DNA from: Methylosinus sp. H3A
GTDB lineage: Bacteria; Pseudomonadota; Alphaproteobacteria; Rhizobiales; Beijerinckiaceae
NCBI RefSeq assembly: GCF_015709455.1
Contig: NZ_JADNQW010000005.1
Span: forward strand, 2,782,501-2,846,500
Direction: 5' to 3'
Length of the DNA: 64,000 nt
Part shown: positions 51,636-61,076 of the stretch, piece by piece
Layout of the letters: every line of letters begins with the position of its first letter
Position numbering within the stretch: position 1 is the first letter of the stretch
Program-made: the position numbers and the translations under genes
The notes under the pieces: model-generated
Told to the model about the DNA's origin: nothing
Databases searched by the model: none
Seen by the model: the letters and a program-made list of their open reading frames with translations, nothing else

Positions 51636-52786
51636 GGCGCGAGCTTTCGCCGCCGCGGCCGGACTTCGCCGAAGAGGCGAAAAGAATCGGCTTTCAATTC
51701 GCGCAAGCGGACGGCGAGCCCTATTGGGACGAGAGCGCGCGGTATGTTTTTTCGATGCGCGAGATCGAGGATCGTCTCGAGACGGCGACGGCCGATCTCG
51801 CCGCGCTCTGCGAGGAGGTGATCGCGGGCATCGTGACCGACGAGCAGGCGCTCGAGCGTCTGCGCATTCCGCGTCACGCATGGGCGCTCATCGCCGAGAG
51901 CCATGCGCGGCGCGATCCCTCGCTCTACGGACGCTTCGATTTTTCCTATGATGGAGAGGGGCCGCCCAAGCTTCTCGAATATAACGCCGACACGCCGACG
52001 AGCCTGTTCGAATCCTCCGCCGTGCAATGGTTCTGGCTCGAGCAGATGATCGAGCGCGGCCATTTGCCGAAGGGCGCGGATCAGTTCAATTCGCTGCATG
52101 ATCGGCTGATCGCGCGATGGCGAGAGATCGCCGATGGCGGTCCCGTGCATTTCGCCTGCATGACGGCGAGCGTCGAGGATCGCGGCAATGTCGCCTATCT
52201 CGCCGATTGCGCGACGCAGGCCGGCTCGTGGACGGCGCGCATCGATATGCGCGACATCGGCCTTTCCGGCGAGATGTTCGTCGATCGTCTGGGGCGACGC
52301 GTCGAGCGACTGTTCAAGCTCTATCCCTGGGAGTGGATGTTCGCCGATTCTTTCGGCAAGTCCGCGGCGATGGGCGCGACGCGCTTCGTCGAGCCGCCAT
52401 GGAAGGCGGTCGCTTCCAACAAAGGCTTTCTCGCTTTTCTGTGGGAGGCGGCGCCAGGCCATCCCAATCTTCTGCCCTGCTTCTTCGAGGACGATGCGCG
52501 CGCATCGTCATTGTCGCGCTATGCGCGCAAGCCGCTCTATTCGCGCGAGGGCGCCAATGTCGCGCTCGTCGATGGCGACGCGCGTCTCGCGGAGACGCAG
52601 GGAACATATGGCGGCGAAGGATTTGTGCGGCAGGAATTATGTCTGTTGCCCAATTTCGGCGGGCGCTATCCCGTGCTCGGCTGCTGGCTCGTCGGCGGCG
52701 CTCCGGCGGGCATGGGCATACGTGAGGATTCGTCGCTGGTGACGACGGATCGCTCGCTCTTTTTGCCGCATGCGATCGTCGATTGA
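51632..52786 (+). CDS. Glutathionylspermidine-synthase-like ATP-grasp protein (YjfC type)
   Basis: A 384-residue C-N ligase-like protein. FSYDGEGPPKLLEYNADTPT is the signature of the pre-ATP-grasp/glutathionylspermidine synthase family, followed by EDRGNVAYLADCA and WKAVASNKGFLAFLW. The amidase half of true Gsp is absent, as in YjfC and YgiC. GTG at 51632 overlaps the stop of the preceding gene. It may ligate a peptide or amine to a carboxylate; the substrates are unknown. Confidence 0.88.
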   Translation: MRRELSPPRPDFAEEAKRIGFQFAQADGEPYWDESARYVFSMREIEDRLETATADLAALCEEVIAGIVTDEQALERLRIPRHAWALIAESHARRDPSLYGRFDFSYDGEGPPKLLEYNADTPTSLFESSAVQWFWLEQMIERGHLPKGADQFNSLHDRLIARWREIADGGPVHFACMTASVEDRGNVAYLADCATQAGSWTARIDMRDIGLSGEMFVDRLGRRVERLFKLYPWEWMFADSFGKSAAMGATRFVEPPWKAVASNKGFLAFLWEAAPGHPNLLPCFFEDDARASSLSRYARKPLYSREGANVALVDGDARLAETQGTYGGEGFVRQELCLLPNFGGRYPVLGCWLVGGAPAGMGIREDSSLVTTDRSLFLPHAIVD

Positions 52787-52846
52787 CGCATGACGGGTCG
52801 AGGCGTACGCTTCTCCCTGCAAATAAAAAAATAAGGGAGGACGGCC

Positions 52847-53212
52847 ATGCCCGACGTCACTTTCTCCACCCCTCTTCTCCACAAAAATGTGACGGTCTAT
52901 GCGGTCGCCGGCGACACGCACACGATACTCGCTGTCGCCGAGGCGAATAAGATTCCGATCCCGCATGATTGCAAGGACGGCGAATGCGGCTCCTGCCTCA
53001 TCGAGGTGGCGCCGCTCGACGATAAAACGATGGGCGCGACGCTCACCGAGAAAGAGAAGGCGCAGCTCAAGTCCATGGGCAAGATCACCACGGAGGAGAT
53101 CATCCGCGCGGAGGTCGACGATATTCCGCCGAAATATCGGCTCGCCTGCCAATATGTGGTGCGCGACCAGGATATACTGGTGAAGTTCACCGGAGAGCCC
53201 GGCGGCGCCTGA
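52847..53212 (+). CDS. [2Fe-2S] ferredoxin
   Basis: A 121-residue plant-type ferredoxin. The cluster ligands are C42, C47 and C50 in PHDCKDGECGSCLIEV, and C101 in YRLACQYVV. A 40-residue insertion between the third and fourth cysteines contains a Lys/Glu-rich helix, longer than in classical forms; such ferredoxins occur in nitrogen-fixing alphaproteobacteria. AAGGGAGGA upstream is a strong ribosome binding site. No reductase neighbour is apparent. Confidence 0.92.
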   Translation: MPDVTFSTPLLHKNVTVYAVAGDTHTILAVAEANKIPIPHDCKDGECGSCLIEVAPLDDKTMGATLTEKEKAQLKSMGKITTEEIIRAEVDDIPPKYRLACQYVVRDQDILVKFTGEPGGA

Positions 53213-53227
53213 CGTCGCCGCGTCTCG

Positions 53228-53300
53228 CGTCATTGCGAGCGGAGCGAAGCAATCCATCTCCGCAGCGCGGCGTCTGGATTGCTTTGTCGCGCGAATGACG
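53228..53300. repeat. Intergenic palindromic repeat, copy 1
   Basis: A 73-bp imperfect palindrome opens with CGTCATTGCGAGCGGAGCGA and closes with GCGCGAATGACG; AAGCAATCCA pairs with TGGATTGCTT inside. A related copy is at 58111. REP-like sequences of this type are frequent between genes of alphaproteobacteria and could form a hairpin between the convergent ferredoxin and HupE genes. Confidence 0.75.
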
Positions 53301-53311
53301 AAGGAGCTGCG

Positions 53312-54484
53312 TCAGCCGAGGAGGCCGACGCGCTCGGCGGCCCAATAGAGGCCGAACAGAGCGATGAGCGCGGAGCAGGGATAGACGATCTTCGGGCTGC
53401 GCTTGCCCTTGTCGGAGAAGCGATCGAGCGCCAGCAGCAAAGGCACGACGACGAGCACGACGCCGATCTGGCCGACCTCGACGCCGATGTTGAAGCTCGC
53501 CAGCGCCGGCACGACGGCGCGCTGCGGGACGCCGATCTCGATGAGCCCGCTCGCGAAGCCGAAGCCGTGAATGAAGCCGAAGAGAAATGTGTCGCGCCAG
53601 CGCGTGTCGGTGACGCGGGTGAAGAAATTCTCCACCGCGACATAGACGATCGACAGCGCGATGGCGATCTCGACCCACAAGCTCGGCAGCGTCACGATAT
53701 TCAGCGCGGCGAGCGTCAGAGTCACCGAATGCGAGGCGGTGAAGGCGGTCACGATCTTCACCACCGGCCAGATGCGGCTCGCCCACAGCACGACGGCGAG
53801 CAGGAAGCACAGATGATCATAGCCGGTCATGATGTGCTCTATGCCGGCATGTAAGAATTTCGGCGCGAGCTCCCAGGGCGTGGGCGTGAGCAATGGCTTG
53901 GAGAGATCGACGGCGCCGTCGTCGGGGAAGATCAGCACCTGCCCGGGGCCAGGCGTCGCGCCGACGCGCTGCTCTGGCGTGAGCACGGGCTGGTCGGGAC
54001 GCTCGCCGATCGAGACGAGCTGCTTGGCGCGCTTGCCCTGCGTCGTCATCAGCCGGGCGGGATCATAGAGGATCGGGCCCGCCACGCCCGAGCAGTCGAA
54101 TTGCAGCGAGACCTTGGCGTCATAGGGATTGGTCGGATCCTCGCCGGCGTAGACCACTTTGCTCGCGCAGAGCTTGCCCTCGGCGTTGCGCAGATCGACG
54201 CGCCGGACGATGAATTTGCCGATCTCCGCCTCGAGCACGCCCGGCGGCGAGAGGTCGACGCCGGCGCGCTCCTCCTGGGTCTCTTGGAACATGCGCTCTA
54301 TATCCGTTCCGAGGAAGCCGACGTCGACGCGATAGCGGTCGCCAGTCTCGGGCACGATCTTGGCGCTGGAAATATCCCCAGTGTGGGCGAAGGCCGGGGA
54401 GCAGACCAGGGAAGAGGCGAGGAAGGAAGAGGCGAGGGCGAAGAACGCAAAAATCGCCGTCGCTGGCCGGACCCGAAAATTCAT
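53312..54484 (-). CDS. HupE/UreJ-family membrane protein
   Basis: A 390-residue protein with a signal peptide (ending SPAFA, before HTGD), a periplasmic domain of about 180 residues, and six C-terminal helices. The helices contain HAGIEHIMTGYDHLCFLLAV, FTASHSVTLTLAAL and FGFIHGFGFAS, the His-rich motifs of HupE/UreJ proteins thought to move nickel, cobalt or other metals. No hydrogenase or urease gene is nearby, so the metal is unknown. It is convergent with the ferredoxin. Confidence 0.88.
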   Translation of the reverse strand: MNFRVRPATAIFAFFALASSFLASSLVCSPAFAHTGDISSAKIVPETGDRYRVDVGFLGTDIERMFQETQEERAGVDLSPPGVLEAEIGKFIVRRVDLRNAEGKLCASKVVYAGEDPTNPYDAKVSLQFDCSGVAGPILYDPARLMTTQGKRAKQLVSIGERPDQPVLTPEQRVGATPGPGQVLIFPDDGAVDLSKPLLTPTPWELAPKFLHAGIEHIMTGYDHLCFLLAVVLWASRIWPVVKIVTAFTASHSVTLTLAALNIVTLPSLWVEIAIALSIVYVAVENFFTRVTDTRWRDTFLFGFIHGFGFASGLIEIGVPQRAVVPALASFNIGVEVGQIGVVLVVVPLLLALDRFSDKGKRSPKIVYPCSALIALFGLYWAAERVGLLG

Positions 54485-54717
54485 AGCGGCGCGCCTCCCA
54501 TGGCTGTTTCTGTGTATGAAAAAAATAAAATAACATCATACAGTGGCGGAGAACAAGACGACGGGCGCGCGCGGGGTCTCTCCGAGGGGGAGGTCTATCG
54601 CCGCAGGCGAAGTCCGCTGTCTGGATGGGCGGGGAGAACTGGCCTTGCGTCCTTGCTCATGCTAACAGCGGCCTCCGCGGCCGGATCGTCCCGGCGCCAA
54701 TCTCGACAGGAGCGGCC

Positions 54718-55416
54718 ATGTCCGACATTTTCCACGAGGTCGACGAAGACGTCCGCCGGGACAAGGCGGCGAACCTCTGGAAGCGTTATCAGACGCCGGT
54801 GATCGTCGGCGCTTTTCTGGTCGTCGTCGCGACAGGCGTCTACAGCTTCTACGAGAGCAATCGCATCAAGGCCGCCGAGGGCGCCAATGTCCGCTTCGGC
54901 GCAGCCGCCGCGCTCGCGACGCAGGGCAAGAGCGCCGAGGCGCTCGCCGCCTTCGAGGCTGTCGTCAAGGACGCGCCCCGAGGCTACGCCACTCTGGCGC
55001 GCCTGCGCGCGGCGGAGGAGCTGGCGCTAAGCGACAAGGCCAAGGCGGTCGCGGCCTTCGACGCCATCGCCGAGGACAAGGGCGTCGACAAGCTGACGCA
55101 GCAGGTCGCCAAGCTGCGCGCCGGGGTCATCCTGCTCGAGCAGGGCGAGCGGCAGAAAATGGCGGATCATTTGGGCGAGCTCGTCATCGCCAATGGGCCG
55201 TTCCGCTACACGGCGCAGGAGCTCTTGGGGCTCGACGCGCTCCAGGACAGCGATTTCGACGAGGCCGAGCGCGCCTTCAAGATCATCCTCAACGATCAGG
55301 AGGCGCCGCATGCGATGCGTCAGCGCGCCGGCGCCTTTAAGGCGCTGCTCGACGCCGCGCGTGGGTCTTCATCGGCCGCGACACCCGCGCCCGCCGCTCC
55401 GGCGCCGGCGAAGTAA
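54718..55416 (+). CDS. YfgM-like anchored TPR protein
   Basis: A 232-residue protein. A cytoplasmic N-terminus ([20 protein letters not shown]) leads to one membrane helix ([18 protein letters not shown]), then periplasmic TPR-like repeats and an Ala/Pro tail. YfgM in E. coli works with the Sec translocon and periplasmic chaperones. AGGAG before 54718 marks the start. der follows 50 bp downstream; bamB, often between the two, is absent here. Confidence 0.85.
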   Translation: MSDIFHEVDEDVRRDKAANLWKRYQTPVIVGAFLVVVATGVYSFYESNRIKAAEGANVRFGAAAALATQGKSAEALAAFEAVVKDAPRGYATLARLRAAEELALSDKAKAVAAFDAIAEDKGVDKLTQQVAKLRAGVILLEQGERQKMADHLGELVIANGPFRYTAQELLGLDALQDSDFDEAERAFKIILNDQEAPHAMRQRAGAFKALLDAARGSSSAATPAPAAPAPAK

Positions 55417-55466
55417 GCAATAACGCTGCAGGCGGCGTCGCCGCGACGTTGGACCAAAGGGCCACA

Positions 55467-56864
55467 ATGTCCTTCACGCTCGCCATCATCGGCCGGCCGA
55501 ATGTCGGCAAGTCGACTTTATTCAACCGGCTCGTCGGCAAGAAGCTGGCGCTCGTCGACGACCGGCCCGGCGTCACCCGCGATCGCCGCGAGGGCGAGGC
55601 GCGGCTCGCCGATCTGCGCTTCACCATCATCGACACGGCGGGCCTCGAGGAGGGCGCCGCCGCGACGCTGGAAGGGCGCATGCGCGCGCAGACGGAGGCG
55701 GCGATCGACGTCGCCGACGCCATTCTCTTCATGATCGACGCGCGCGTCGGCGTGACGCCGGACGACAAATATTTCGCCGACCTCGTGCGCCGCGCCGGCA
55801 AGCCCGTGGTGCTCGCCGCCAATAAGGCGGAAGGGCGCAAGGGCGAGGCGGGTCTCGTCGAGGCTTACGAGCTCGGCCTCGGCGATCCCGTGCCGCTCTC
55901 GGCCGAGCATGGCGAGGGCATGAGCGCATTGTTCGACGCGCTGCGCGAGGCTCTGCCGGAGGCGACCGAGGCGCCGGAGGAGGACGACGAGGCCGCGACC
56001 GATATCGCCGTCTCGGCGGATGAGGACGGCAGCGAGGCCGATCCCACCAAGCCCTTGCGCATCGCCGTCGTCGGGCGCCCCAACGCCGGCAAATCGACGC
56101 TGATCAACCGCCTGCTCGGCGAGGATCGCCTGCTTACCGGGCCGGAGGCGGGCATCACCCGCGATAGCATCTCCGTGCCCTTCCGCTGGCGCGACCGCGA
56201 GGTGAAGCTCTTCGACACAGCAGGCCTGCGCAAGCGCGCCAAGGTCGTCGACAAGCTGGAAAAGCTCGCCGGCGCCGACGCCCTGCGCGCCGTGCGCTTC
56301 TCGGAAGTCGTCGTGCTGCTGCTCGATTCGGCCATTCCCTTCGAGAAGCAGGATTTGACCATCGCCGATCTCGCCGCGCGCGAGGGCAGGGCTGTCGTCA
56401 TCGCGCTCGGCAAATGGGATGCGGTCGACGATCCGGGAACGCGGCTCGCCAAGCTGCGCGAGGAGGCCGAGCGCCTGCTGCCGCAGATCAAAGGCACGCC
56501 GGTCGTTCCCGTCTCCGGCGTGACCGGCTACGGCCTCGACGGCCTGATGCGCGCGATTCTCGGGGCGCATGACGTCTGGAACCGGCGCATCTCGACGGCG
56601 CGGCTCAATCGCTGGCTCGAGAGCGCCATAGACGAGACGCCGCCGCCGGCGGTCTCCGGCCGGCGCATCAAGATTCGCTATATGACGCAGGCCAAGGCGC
56701 GGCCGCCGCATTTCATTTTGTTCGGCAATCAGCTCGACGAGCTGCCGACGAGCTATCTGCGCTTTCTGATGAACAGCCTGCGCCGCGGCTTCGATCTGCC
56801 CGGCACGCCGATCCGCATTTCGACGCGCTCGGGGGAGAATCCCTACGACAAGGGGAAGAGATAG
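55467..56864 (+). CDS. der: Ribosome-assembly GTPase Der (EngA)
   Basis: A 465-residue protein with two GTPase domains and a C-terminal KH-like domain, needed for 50S subunit assembly. Domain 1 has [22 protein letters not shown] and NKAEG; domain 2 has [25 protein letters not shown] and GKWDAVD. The G4 motif of domain 2 reads GKWD instead of the usual NKWD. The KH-like end contains [21 protein letters not shown] 55467 is preferred over a TTG at 55449 because it begins the first beta strand. Confidence 0.96.
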   Translation: MSFTLAIIGRPNVGKSTLFNRLVGKKLALVDDRPGVTRDRREGEARLADLRFTIIDTAGLEEGAAATLEGRMRAQTEAAIDVADAILFMIDARVGVTPDDKYFADLVRRAGKPVVLAANKAEGRKGEAGLVEAYELGLGDPVPLSAEHGEGMSALFDALREALPEATEAPEEDDEAATDIAVSADEDGSEADPTKPLRIAVVGRPNAGKSTLINRLLGEDRLLTGPEAGITRDSISVPFRWRDREVKLFDTAGLRKRAKVVDKLEKLAGADALRAVRFSEVVVLLLDSAIPFEKQDLTIADLAAREGRAVVIALGKWDAVDDPGTRLAKLREEAERLLPQIKGTPVVPVSGVTGYGLDGLMRAILGAHDVWNRRISTARLNRWLESAIDETPPPAVSGRRIKIRYMTQAKARPPHFILFGNQLDELPTSYLRFLMNSLRRGFDLPGTPIRISTRSGENPYDKGKR

Positions 56865-56888
56865 GCCCCGCTCTGGCCGACGGCCGGA

Positions 56889-57368
56889 TCAGCTCGCCCC
56901 TTCGAACTGCTCCAGCAGCGCATCGCGCGCCTCGGCGATGCGGCGATAATGTTCGGCGCTGCCGCCGGCGTCGGGATGCGCGGTCTTGGCGAGGCGGCGA
57001 AAGGCGGCTTTGATCTCCGCGGGCTCGAGCGCGCCCTCTGTCGGCAGCTCCAGCGTCTCGCGGTGCTCCTGATTGTCGTCCTCGTCGAAATCGAACATCT
57101 TCTGGAAGGCGGCGCGCTGCTTGCGGCCCTCGATCCGCAGCTCGACCTGATCCTCCTTCCAGCGCTCGCGCGACATGACGAAGCAGGCGCCGAAGGCGAT
57201 GCGCCCTTGCGTCTCCAACTCGTCCAGGCTGAACGGCCCCACCACCTCATAGGGCGGCGCGAGACAGGCGGTGCGGACGCCGTCGACGATCTCGACGCGG
57301 CCGATCGCGACCTTGTCGGACACGCCGAGCGAGCCGTTCCAGACGACCCAGTCCAATTCCTCCGACAT
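56889..57368 (-). CDS. J-domain protein
   Basis: A 159-residue protein. Its C-terminal 55 residues are a J domain with EIKAAFRRLAKTAHPDAGG, keeping the HPD tripeptide that stimulates DnaK. The N-terminal 100 residues (starting SEELDWVVWNGSLGVSD) match no family I recognise. It is convergent with der. A targeted DnaK co-chaperone is the likely role. Confidence 0.85.
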   Translation of the reverse strand: MSEELDWVVWNGSLGVSDKVAIGRVEIVDGVRTACLAPPYEVVGPFSLDELETQGRIAFGACFVMSRERWKEDQVELRIEGRKQRAAFQKMFDFDEDDNQEHRETLELPTEGALEPAEIKAAFRRLAKTAHPDAGGSAEHYRRIAEARDALLEQFEGAS

Positions 57369-57541
57369 TCAGCGCGCTCTCATGCGTCGGGCGCCGCACC
57401 CCGTCGCTTTTGTGCGAAAAGGGCCGGCCGCGTTCGTACAATCTCGCGTTACATGCAGTTTCGAAGCCAATATCGCGCTGCAGCATGGATTTGGCGCCTC
57501 GTCCCCAGGCAAAGACGGCTTTGGCGCTTGGCAATCATTAA

Positions 57542-57558
57542 TTTCGAATTATTCTAAA
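57542..57558. promoter_or_regulatory. Irr-box (ICE-like) iron-control element
   Basis: TTTCGAA-TTA-TTCTAAA is a 17-bp inverted repeat with one mismatch to the rhizobial iron-control element TTTAGAA-N3-TTCTAAA bound by Irr. It lies 70 bp before the rubrerythrin start, in an AT-rich pocket of an otherwise GC-rich gap. Confidence 0.6.
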
Positions 57559-57628
57559 CAAGGGCGTTCCGACTGGCCATCGGGACAGTGGCGGCGCCCC
57601 GATCAGGGTTCATCCAAGGAGCTGAGTT

Positions 57629-58048
57629 ATGGCTACGCTCAAGGACACGAAGACCGAGCAGAATCTCAAAGCGGCCTTCGCCGGTGAGTCGCAGGCGAAC
57701 CGCCGCTACCTGTATTTCGCCCAAAAGGCGGATGTCGAGGGCTACAATGATGTGGCGACCGTCTTCCGTTCCACGGCGGAGGGCGAGACGGGCCATGCCC
57801 ATGGCCATCTCGAATTCCTCGAGGTGGTGGGCGACCCCGCGACCGGCCTGCCGATCGGCAAGACCGAGGATAATTTGAAGGCCGCCGTCGCCGGCGAGAC
57901 GCATGAATATACGGATATGTATCCTGGCTTCGCGCGCTCCGCCCGCGAGGAGGGTTTCGAGGAGATCGCCGATTGGTTCGAGACGCTGGCCAAGGCCGAG
58001 CGCTCGCACGCCGGCCGCTTCCAAAAGGCGCTGGACGAGCTGAAGTAG
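57629..58048 (+). CDS. Rubrerythrin without rubredoxin domain
   Basis: A 139-residue ferritin-like diiron protein. Glu and Glu-x-x-His ligands are seen in [46 protein letters not shown] and [15 protein letters not shown], so the diiron site looks complete. The C-terminal rubredoxin module of classical rubrerythrin is absent. It probably reduces peroxide or handles iron, with electrons from the Fe-S protein encoded downstream. AAGGAG precedes the ATG. An Irr-like box upstream suggests iron control. Confidence 0.93.
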   Translation: MATLKDTKTEQNLKAAFAGESQANRRYLYFAQKADVEGYNDVATVFRSTAEGETGHAHGHLEFLEVVGDPATGLPIGKTEDNLKAAVAGETHEYTDMYPGFARSAREEGFEEIADWFETLAKAERSHAGRFQKALDELK

Positions 58049-58110
58049 GCTTTTCCGACAATCGTCCGGCGGCCCGAACGAAAGCAGGAGCCGCCGGAAC
58101 GGCCTGCCGC

Positions 58111-58192
58111 CGTCATTGCGAGCGAAGCGAAACGATCCAGAGCCGCCCTGCGGCCCCTGGATCGTTTCGTCGCTTCGCTCCTCGCGATGACG
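58111..58192. repeat. Intergenic palindromic repeat, copy 2
   Basis: An 82-bp palindrome beginning CGTCATTGCGAGCGAAGCGA and ending CGCGATGACG, with ACGATCCAG / CTGGATCGT inside. It shares its ends with the element at 53228. It lies between the rubrerythrin and Fe-S genes and can form a long hairpin in their transcript. Confidence 0.75.
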
Positions 58193-58241
58193 AACGCGGA
58201 ACAATTCATCAGGCAATGGACGCGAAGGGCTTGGAAGCGAG

Positions 58242-59582
58242 ATGAGAGAAGGCGGGCTCGAGGCGCCCTTCCGGCGTCCGTTGGATTGGGAAAATCCAGA
58301 CTTCTACGACGAGGCGAAGCTCGACGCCGAAATGCGCCGCGTGCTCGATATTTGCCATGGCTGCCGGCGCTGCTTCAATCTGTGCGATTCCTTTCCGCGC
58401 CTGTTCGATCTCGTCGACGAGTCGGCGAAAGGCGAAATCGAGACCGTCGATAGCGCCGATTTCAAGAAGGTCGTCGACGCCTGCACGCTCTGCGACATGT
58501 GCTTTTTGACCAAATGTCCCTATGTGCCGCCGCATGAGTTCGATCTCGACTTCCCGCATCTGATGCTGCGCTATCGCGCCGTCGAGGCGAAGAAGAACGG
58601 CGTCGGTTTCGCGGATCGCCAGCTCGCCGACACCGACCGCAATGGCGCATTGGCGACGAAGCTCGCGCCGCTCGCCAATTGGGCGACGGATTGCGCGCAT
58701 ACGGCCGCGCGCAATGCGCTGGAGAAGGTCGCCGGCCTGCATCACGAGGCCGCGCTGCCCAAATATTCGAAGAAAACGCTCGCCGCGCTCGCGAAGGAGC
58801 AGCCGGTCGAAGTGAATCGCGACGCGCCGGGTTTCGGCCGCAAGGCGGTGATCTACGCGACCTGTTTCGGCGAATATAATGATCCGGGCGTCGGCCTCGC
58901 CGCGCGCGCGGTGCTCGCCAAGAATGGCGTCGAGACGGAGATTCTGCACCCGCATTGCTGCGGCATGCCGCTGCTCGAGCAGGGGCTCATCGGCGAGGTC
59001 GCAGCCTCGGCGAAACAGGTCGCGGCCGCCTTCGAGCCCTGGATCGACAAGGGCTATGACATTATCGCGCTGGTTCCCTCCTGCGCGCTGATGCTGAAAT
59101 TCGAATGGCCGCTGATCGTCACCGATGATCCAAAAGTGAAGCGTCTCGCTGCCTCGACCTATGATCTCAGCGAATATGTCGTCGGCATCGCCCGCAAGGA
59201 GGGACTGGCGGAAGGGCTCGGGCCCATCGAGGGCGGCGTCGCCTTCCATGTCTCCTGCCATTCGCGCGCGCAGAATATCGGGCGGAAGGGCGCGGAGCTG
59301 TTGAATCTCGTCCCGCAGGCGGATGTCGCGGTCATCGAGCGCTGCTCGGGCCATGGCGGAGCCTGGGGCTACAAGACGCCCAATTTCGAGACGGCGCTGA
59401 AGGTGGGCAAGCCGGTGGCGCGGCAGGCGCAATCTTCGGGCAAAGCCTATATCGTCTCGGAATGTCCGCTCTCCGGCCCGCATATCGTGCAGGGCATGGA
59501 GCGGCTCGACGCCGAGGCGAAAAAGCCCGAGCTTCTCGCGCATCCGATCGAGATTCTCGCGCGGGCCTATGGGTTCTTTTGA
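58242..59582 (+). CDS. GlpC/heterodisulfide-reductase-like Fe-S oxidoreductase
   Basis: A 446-residue protein. Two [4Fe-4S] motifs are near the N-terminus, [15 protein letters not shown] and [17 protein letters not shown]. Two CCG-type domains follow, with ATCFGEY and [12 protein letters not shown] in the first and [20 protein letters not shown] and SECPLSGPH in the second. It resembles the electron-transfer subunit GlpC and HdrB/D-like proteins, but no catalytic partner is adjacent. With rubrerythrin upstream and DUF3501 downstream it forms a trio I recall from other proteobacteria, plausibly an electron path to the diiron protein. Confidence 0.88.
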   Translation: MREGGLEAPFRRPLDWENPDFYDEAKLDAEMRRVLDICHGCRRCFNLCDSFPRLFDLVDESAKGEIETVDSADFKKVVDACTLCDMCFLTKCPYVPPHEFDLDFPHLMLRYRAVEAKKNGVGFADRQLADTDRNGALATKLAPLANWATDCAHTAARNALEKVAGLHHEAALPKYSKKTLAALAKEQPVEVNRDAPGFGRKAVIYATCFGEYNDPGVGLAARAVLAKNGVETEILHPHCCGMPLLEQGLIGEVAASAKQVAAAFEPWIDKGYDIIALVPSCALMLKFEWPLIVTDDPKVKRLAASTYDLSEYVVGIARKEGLAEGLGPIEGGVAFHVSCHSRAQNIGRKGAELLNLVPQADVAVIERCSGHGGAWGYKTPNFETALKVGKPVARQAQSSGKAYIVSECPLSGPHIVQGMERLDAEAKKPELLAHPIEILARAYGFF

Positions 59583-59603
59583 TCACGAATTCTGAGAAGC
59601 ACG

Positions 59604-60107
59604 ATGGAAAATACGACGGTTGAAGCGATTAGACAAATATTGATTCAGCTACATGATCTCGTTGACCGTGGCCTACCACCGCAGCGGATTGATAAAGTAA
59701 GGCGTGAAGCAATTTTTTTTCTTTACGAAGGCGGGGTAGCAGCGAAGTGGTCTTTCGATCGGCCTCATTCCAAGGCCGCGAGGGTTATGCACCGCAATGC
59801 ACGTGAAATGGGCATTCCCTTTAATAGTGGGCGCTTTCCTATCACATATGAGCACGCGATACCGCTAAAACTGCTACGAGAGGGTTTACGGCAGGCGACC
59901 GAATCGACAGAGCAAATGCGAGACTTTTTGCGCCGTCATGTTCAAGGCGTTGTGGTCTTGAAGCAAGAAGATGCCGCTCTTACCAAAAAAGGGCTACGCA
60001 ATCGACATCCTGATGGCGCAGACTTCTTTGATCTGATGGCTCGCTACCGAGCCGCTGGGATCACATTCGAACCTGAAGACGAACACAAACTGCTGCGCTA
60101 CATTTAG
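59604..60107 (+). CDS. Low-GC orphan gene inserted in the rubrerythrin-DUF3501 set
   Basis: A 167-residue protein I do not recognise. It starts MENTTVEAIRQILIQLHDLV and contains FPITYEHAIPLKLLREGL and GVVVLKQEDAALTKKGLRNR; no membrane segment or signal peptide. Base composition is visibly lower in G+C than its neighbours, and codons such as ATA, TTA and AGA appear that the flanks avoid. It fits exactly between two genes that belong together, 21 bp after one and 18 bp before the other. It is probably acquired; a defence or regulatory role is a guess. Confidence 0.75.
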   Translation: MENTTVEAIRQILIQLHDLVDRGLPPQRIDKVRREAIFFLYEGGVAAKWSFDRPHSKAARVMHRNAREMGIPFNSGRFPITYEHAIPLKLLREGLRQATESTEQMRDFLRRHVQGVVVLKQEDAALTKKGLRNRHPDGADFFDLMARYRAAGITFEPEDEHKLLRYI

Positions 60108-60125
60108 GTAAATGGAGATAGCACG

Positions 60126-60713
60126 ATGGCGAAGCACCACATCACCGTCGCCGATCTTCTTCCGCCGGACGAATACGTCAAGATTCGCATCGAGAGCCGG
60201 CGCCGCATCGCCGCGCGCAAGCGCAATCGCCGCATCGAGGTCGGGCCGTTCGTGACCTTTTATTTCGAGGATTTCGAGACGATCTGGCTGCAGATCCAGG
60301 AGATGATCCACATAGAGAAGGGGACGCTCGAGCAGGCGCCGAGCGAGATCGCCGCCTATGATCCGCTGATCCCCAAGGGCCGCGAATTGGTCGCCACCTT
60401 CATGATCGAGATCGACGATCCGCTGCGCAGGAAGCGCGTGCTGGACACGCTGGGCGCGATCGAGGAGACCGCCTTCATCGAATTGGGCGGCGAGCGCATC
60501 GCCGGCGTCGCCGAGGCCGATCAGGACCGCACCAGGGCCGACGGCAAGGCCTCGGCCGTGCAATTCGTGCATTTTCCTTTCACCGATGCGCAGGCGGCGG
60601 CGTTCCGCACGCCGGGCGCGCGCGCGCTGATCGGCTTCACGCATCAGAATTACGGGCATATCGCTGTCATGCCGGAGGCTGTGCGGGTGGAACTCGCGGG
60701 GGATTTCGCGTGA
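60126..60713 (+). CDS. DUF3501 family protein
   Basis: A 195-residue protein of DUF3501. It starts ITVADLLPPDEYVKIRIE and contains FYFEDFETIWLQIQEMIHIE followed by LIPKGRELVATFMIEI, and HQNYGHIAVMPEAVR near the C-terminus. The biochemical role is unknown. Its presence beside the Fe-S protein and rubrerythrin suggests a shared electron-transfer or oxidative-stress function. Confidence 0.88.
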   Translation: MAKHHITVADLLPPDEYVKIRIESRRRIAARKRNRRIEVGPFVTFYFEDFETIWLQIQEMIHIEKGTLEQAPSEIAAYDPLIPKGRELVATFMIEIDDPLRRKRVLDTLGAIEETAFIELGGERIAGVAEADQDRTRADGKASAVQFVHFPFTDAQAAAFRTPGARALIGFTHQNYGHIAVMPEAVRVELAGDFA

Positions 60714-60724
60714 GCGATGCGGCC

Positions 60725-60753
60725 TTGACGTCTATACGGCGTAGCCGTATATA
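60725..60753 (+). promoter_or_regulatory. Promoter with embedded operator of second toxin-antitoxin module
   Basis: TTGACG (60725-60730) and TATATA (60748-60753) have the ideal 17-bp spacing. Between and over the -10 lies a perfect 19-bp inverted repeat, TATACGG-CGTAG-CCGTATA (60733-60751), placed to block RNA polymerase. The toxin GTG follows at 60762, so the transcript has a very short leader. Confidence 0.75.
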
Positions 60754-60761
60754 TTCTCCCT

Positions 60762-61076
60762 GTGTCGACCGTCATCGAAACTCCCACTTTCGCGCGGCTC
60801 GCCGCTCAGTGCTGGGAAGATGACGATCGGACTGCGTTCATCGACTTCATCGCGTCGAACCCGGAGGCCGGAGATGTCGTTCCAGGCTCGGGAGGCCTGA
60901 GAAAAATTCGCTGGGGGAGCGTCGGACGCGGCAAGCGCGGCGGCGTTCGCGTGATTTATTTCAATCGGCTGGCGAATGGAGAGGTTTGGCTGCTGCTGGT
61001 CTATCCCAAGTCGGCGCGGGACAATATTCCCGCTGATGTCCTCCGTCAGATCAAGAAGGAACTCGACGATGGCTGA
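60762..61076 (+). CDS. RelE-type (HigB2-like) toxin
   Basis: A 104-residue toxin. Conserved features are TPTFARLAAQCWEDDDR, NPEAGDVVPGSGGLRKIRW and GVRVIYFNRLANGEVWLLLV, ending in a Lys-rich helix (YPKSARDNIPADVLRQIKKE). Members cleave mRNA on the ribosome. It starts at GTG 60762 directly behind the promoter and overlaps its antitoxin by eight bases. Confidence 0.92.
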   Translation: MSTVIETPTFARLAAQCWEDDDRTAFIDFIASNPEAGDVVPGSGGLRKIRWGSVGRGKRGGVRVIYFNRLANGEVWLLLVYPKSARDNIPADVLRQIKKELDDG

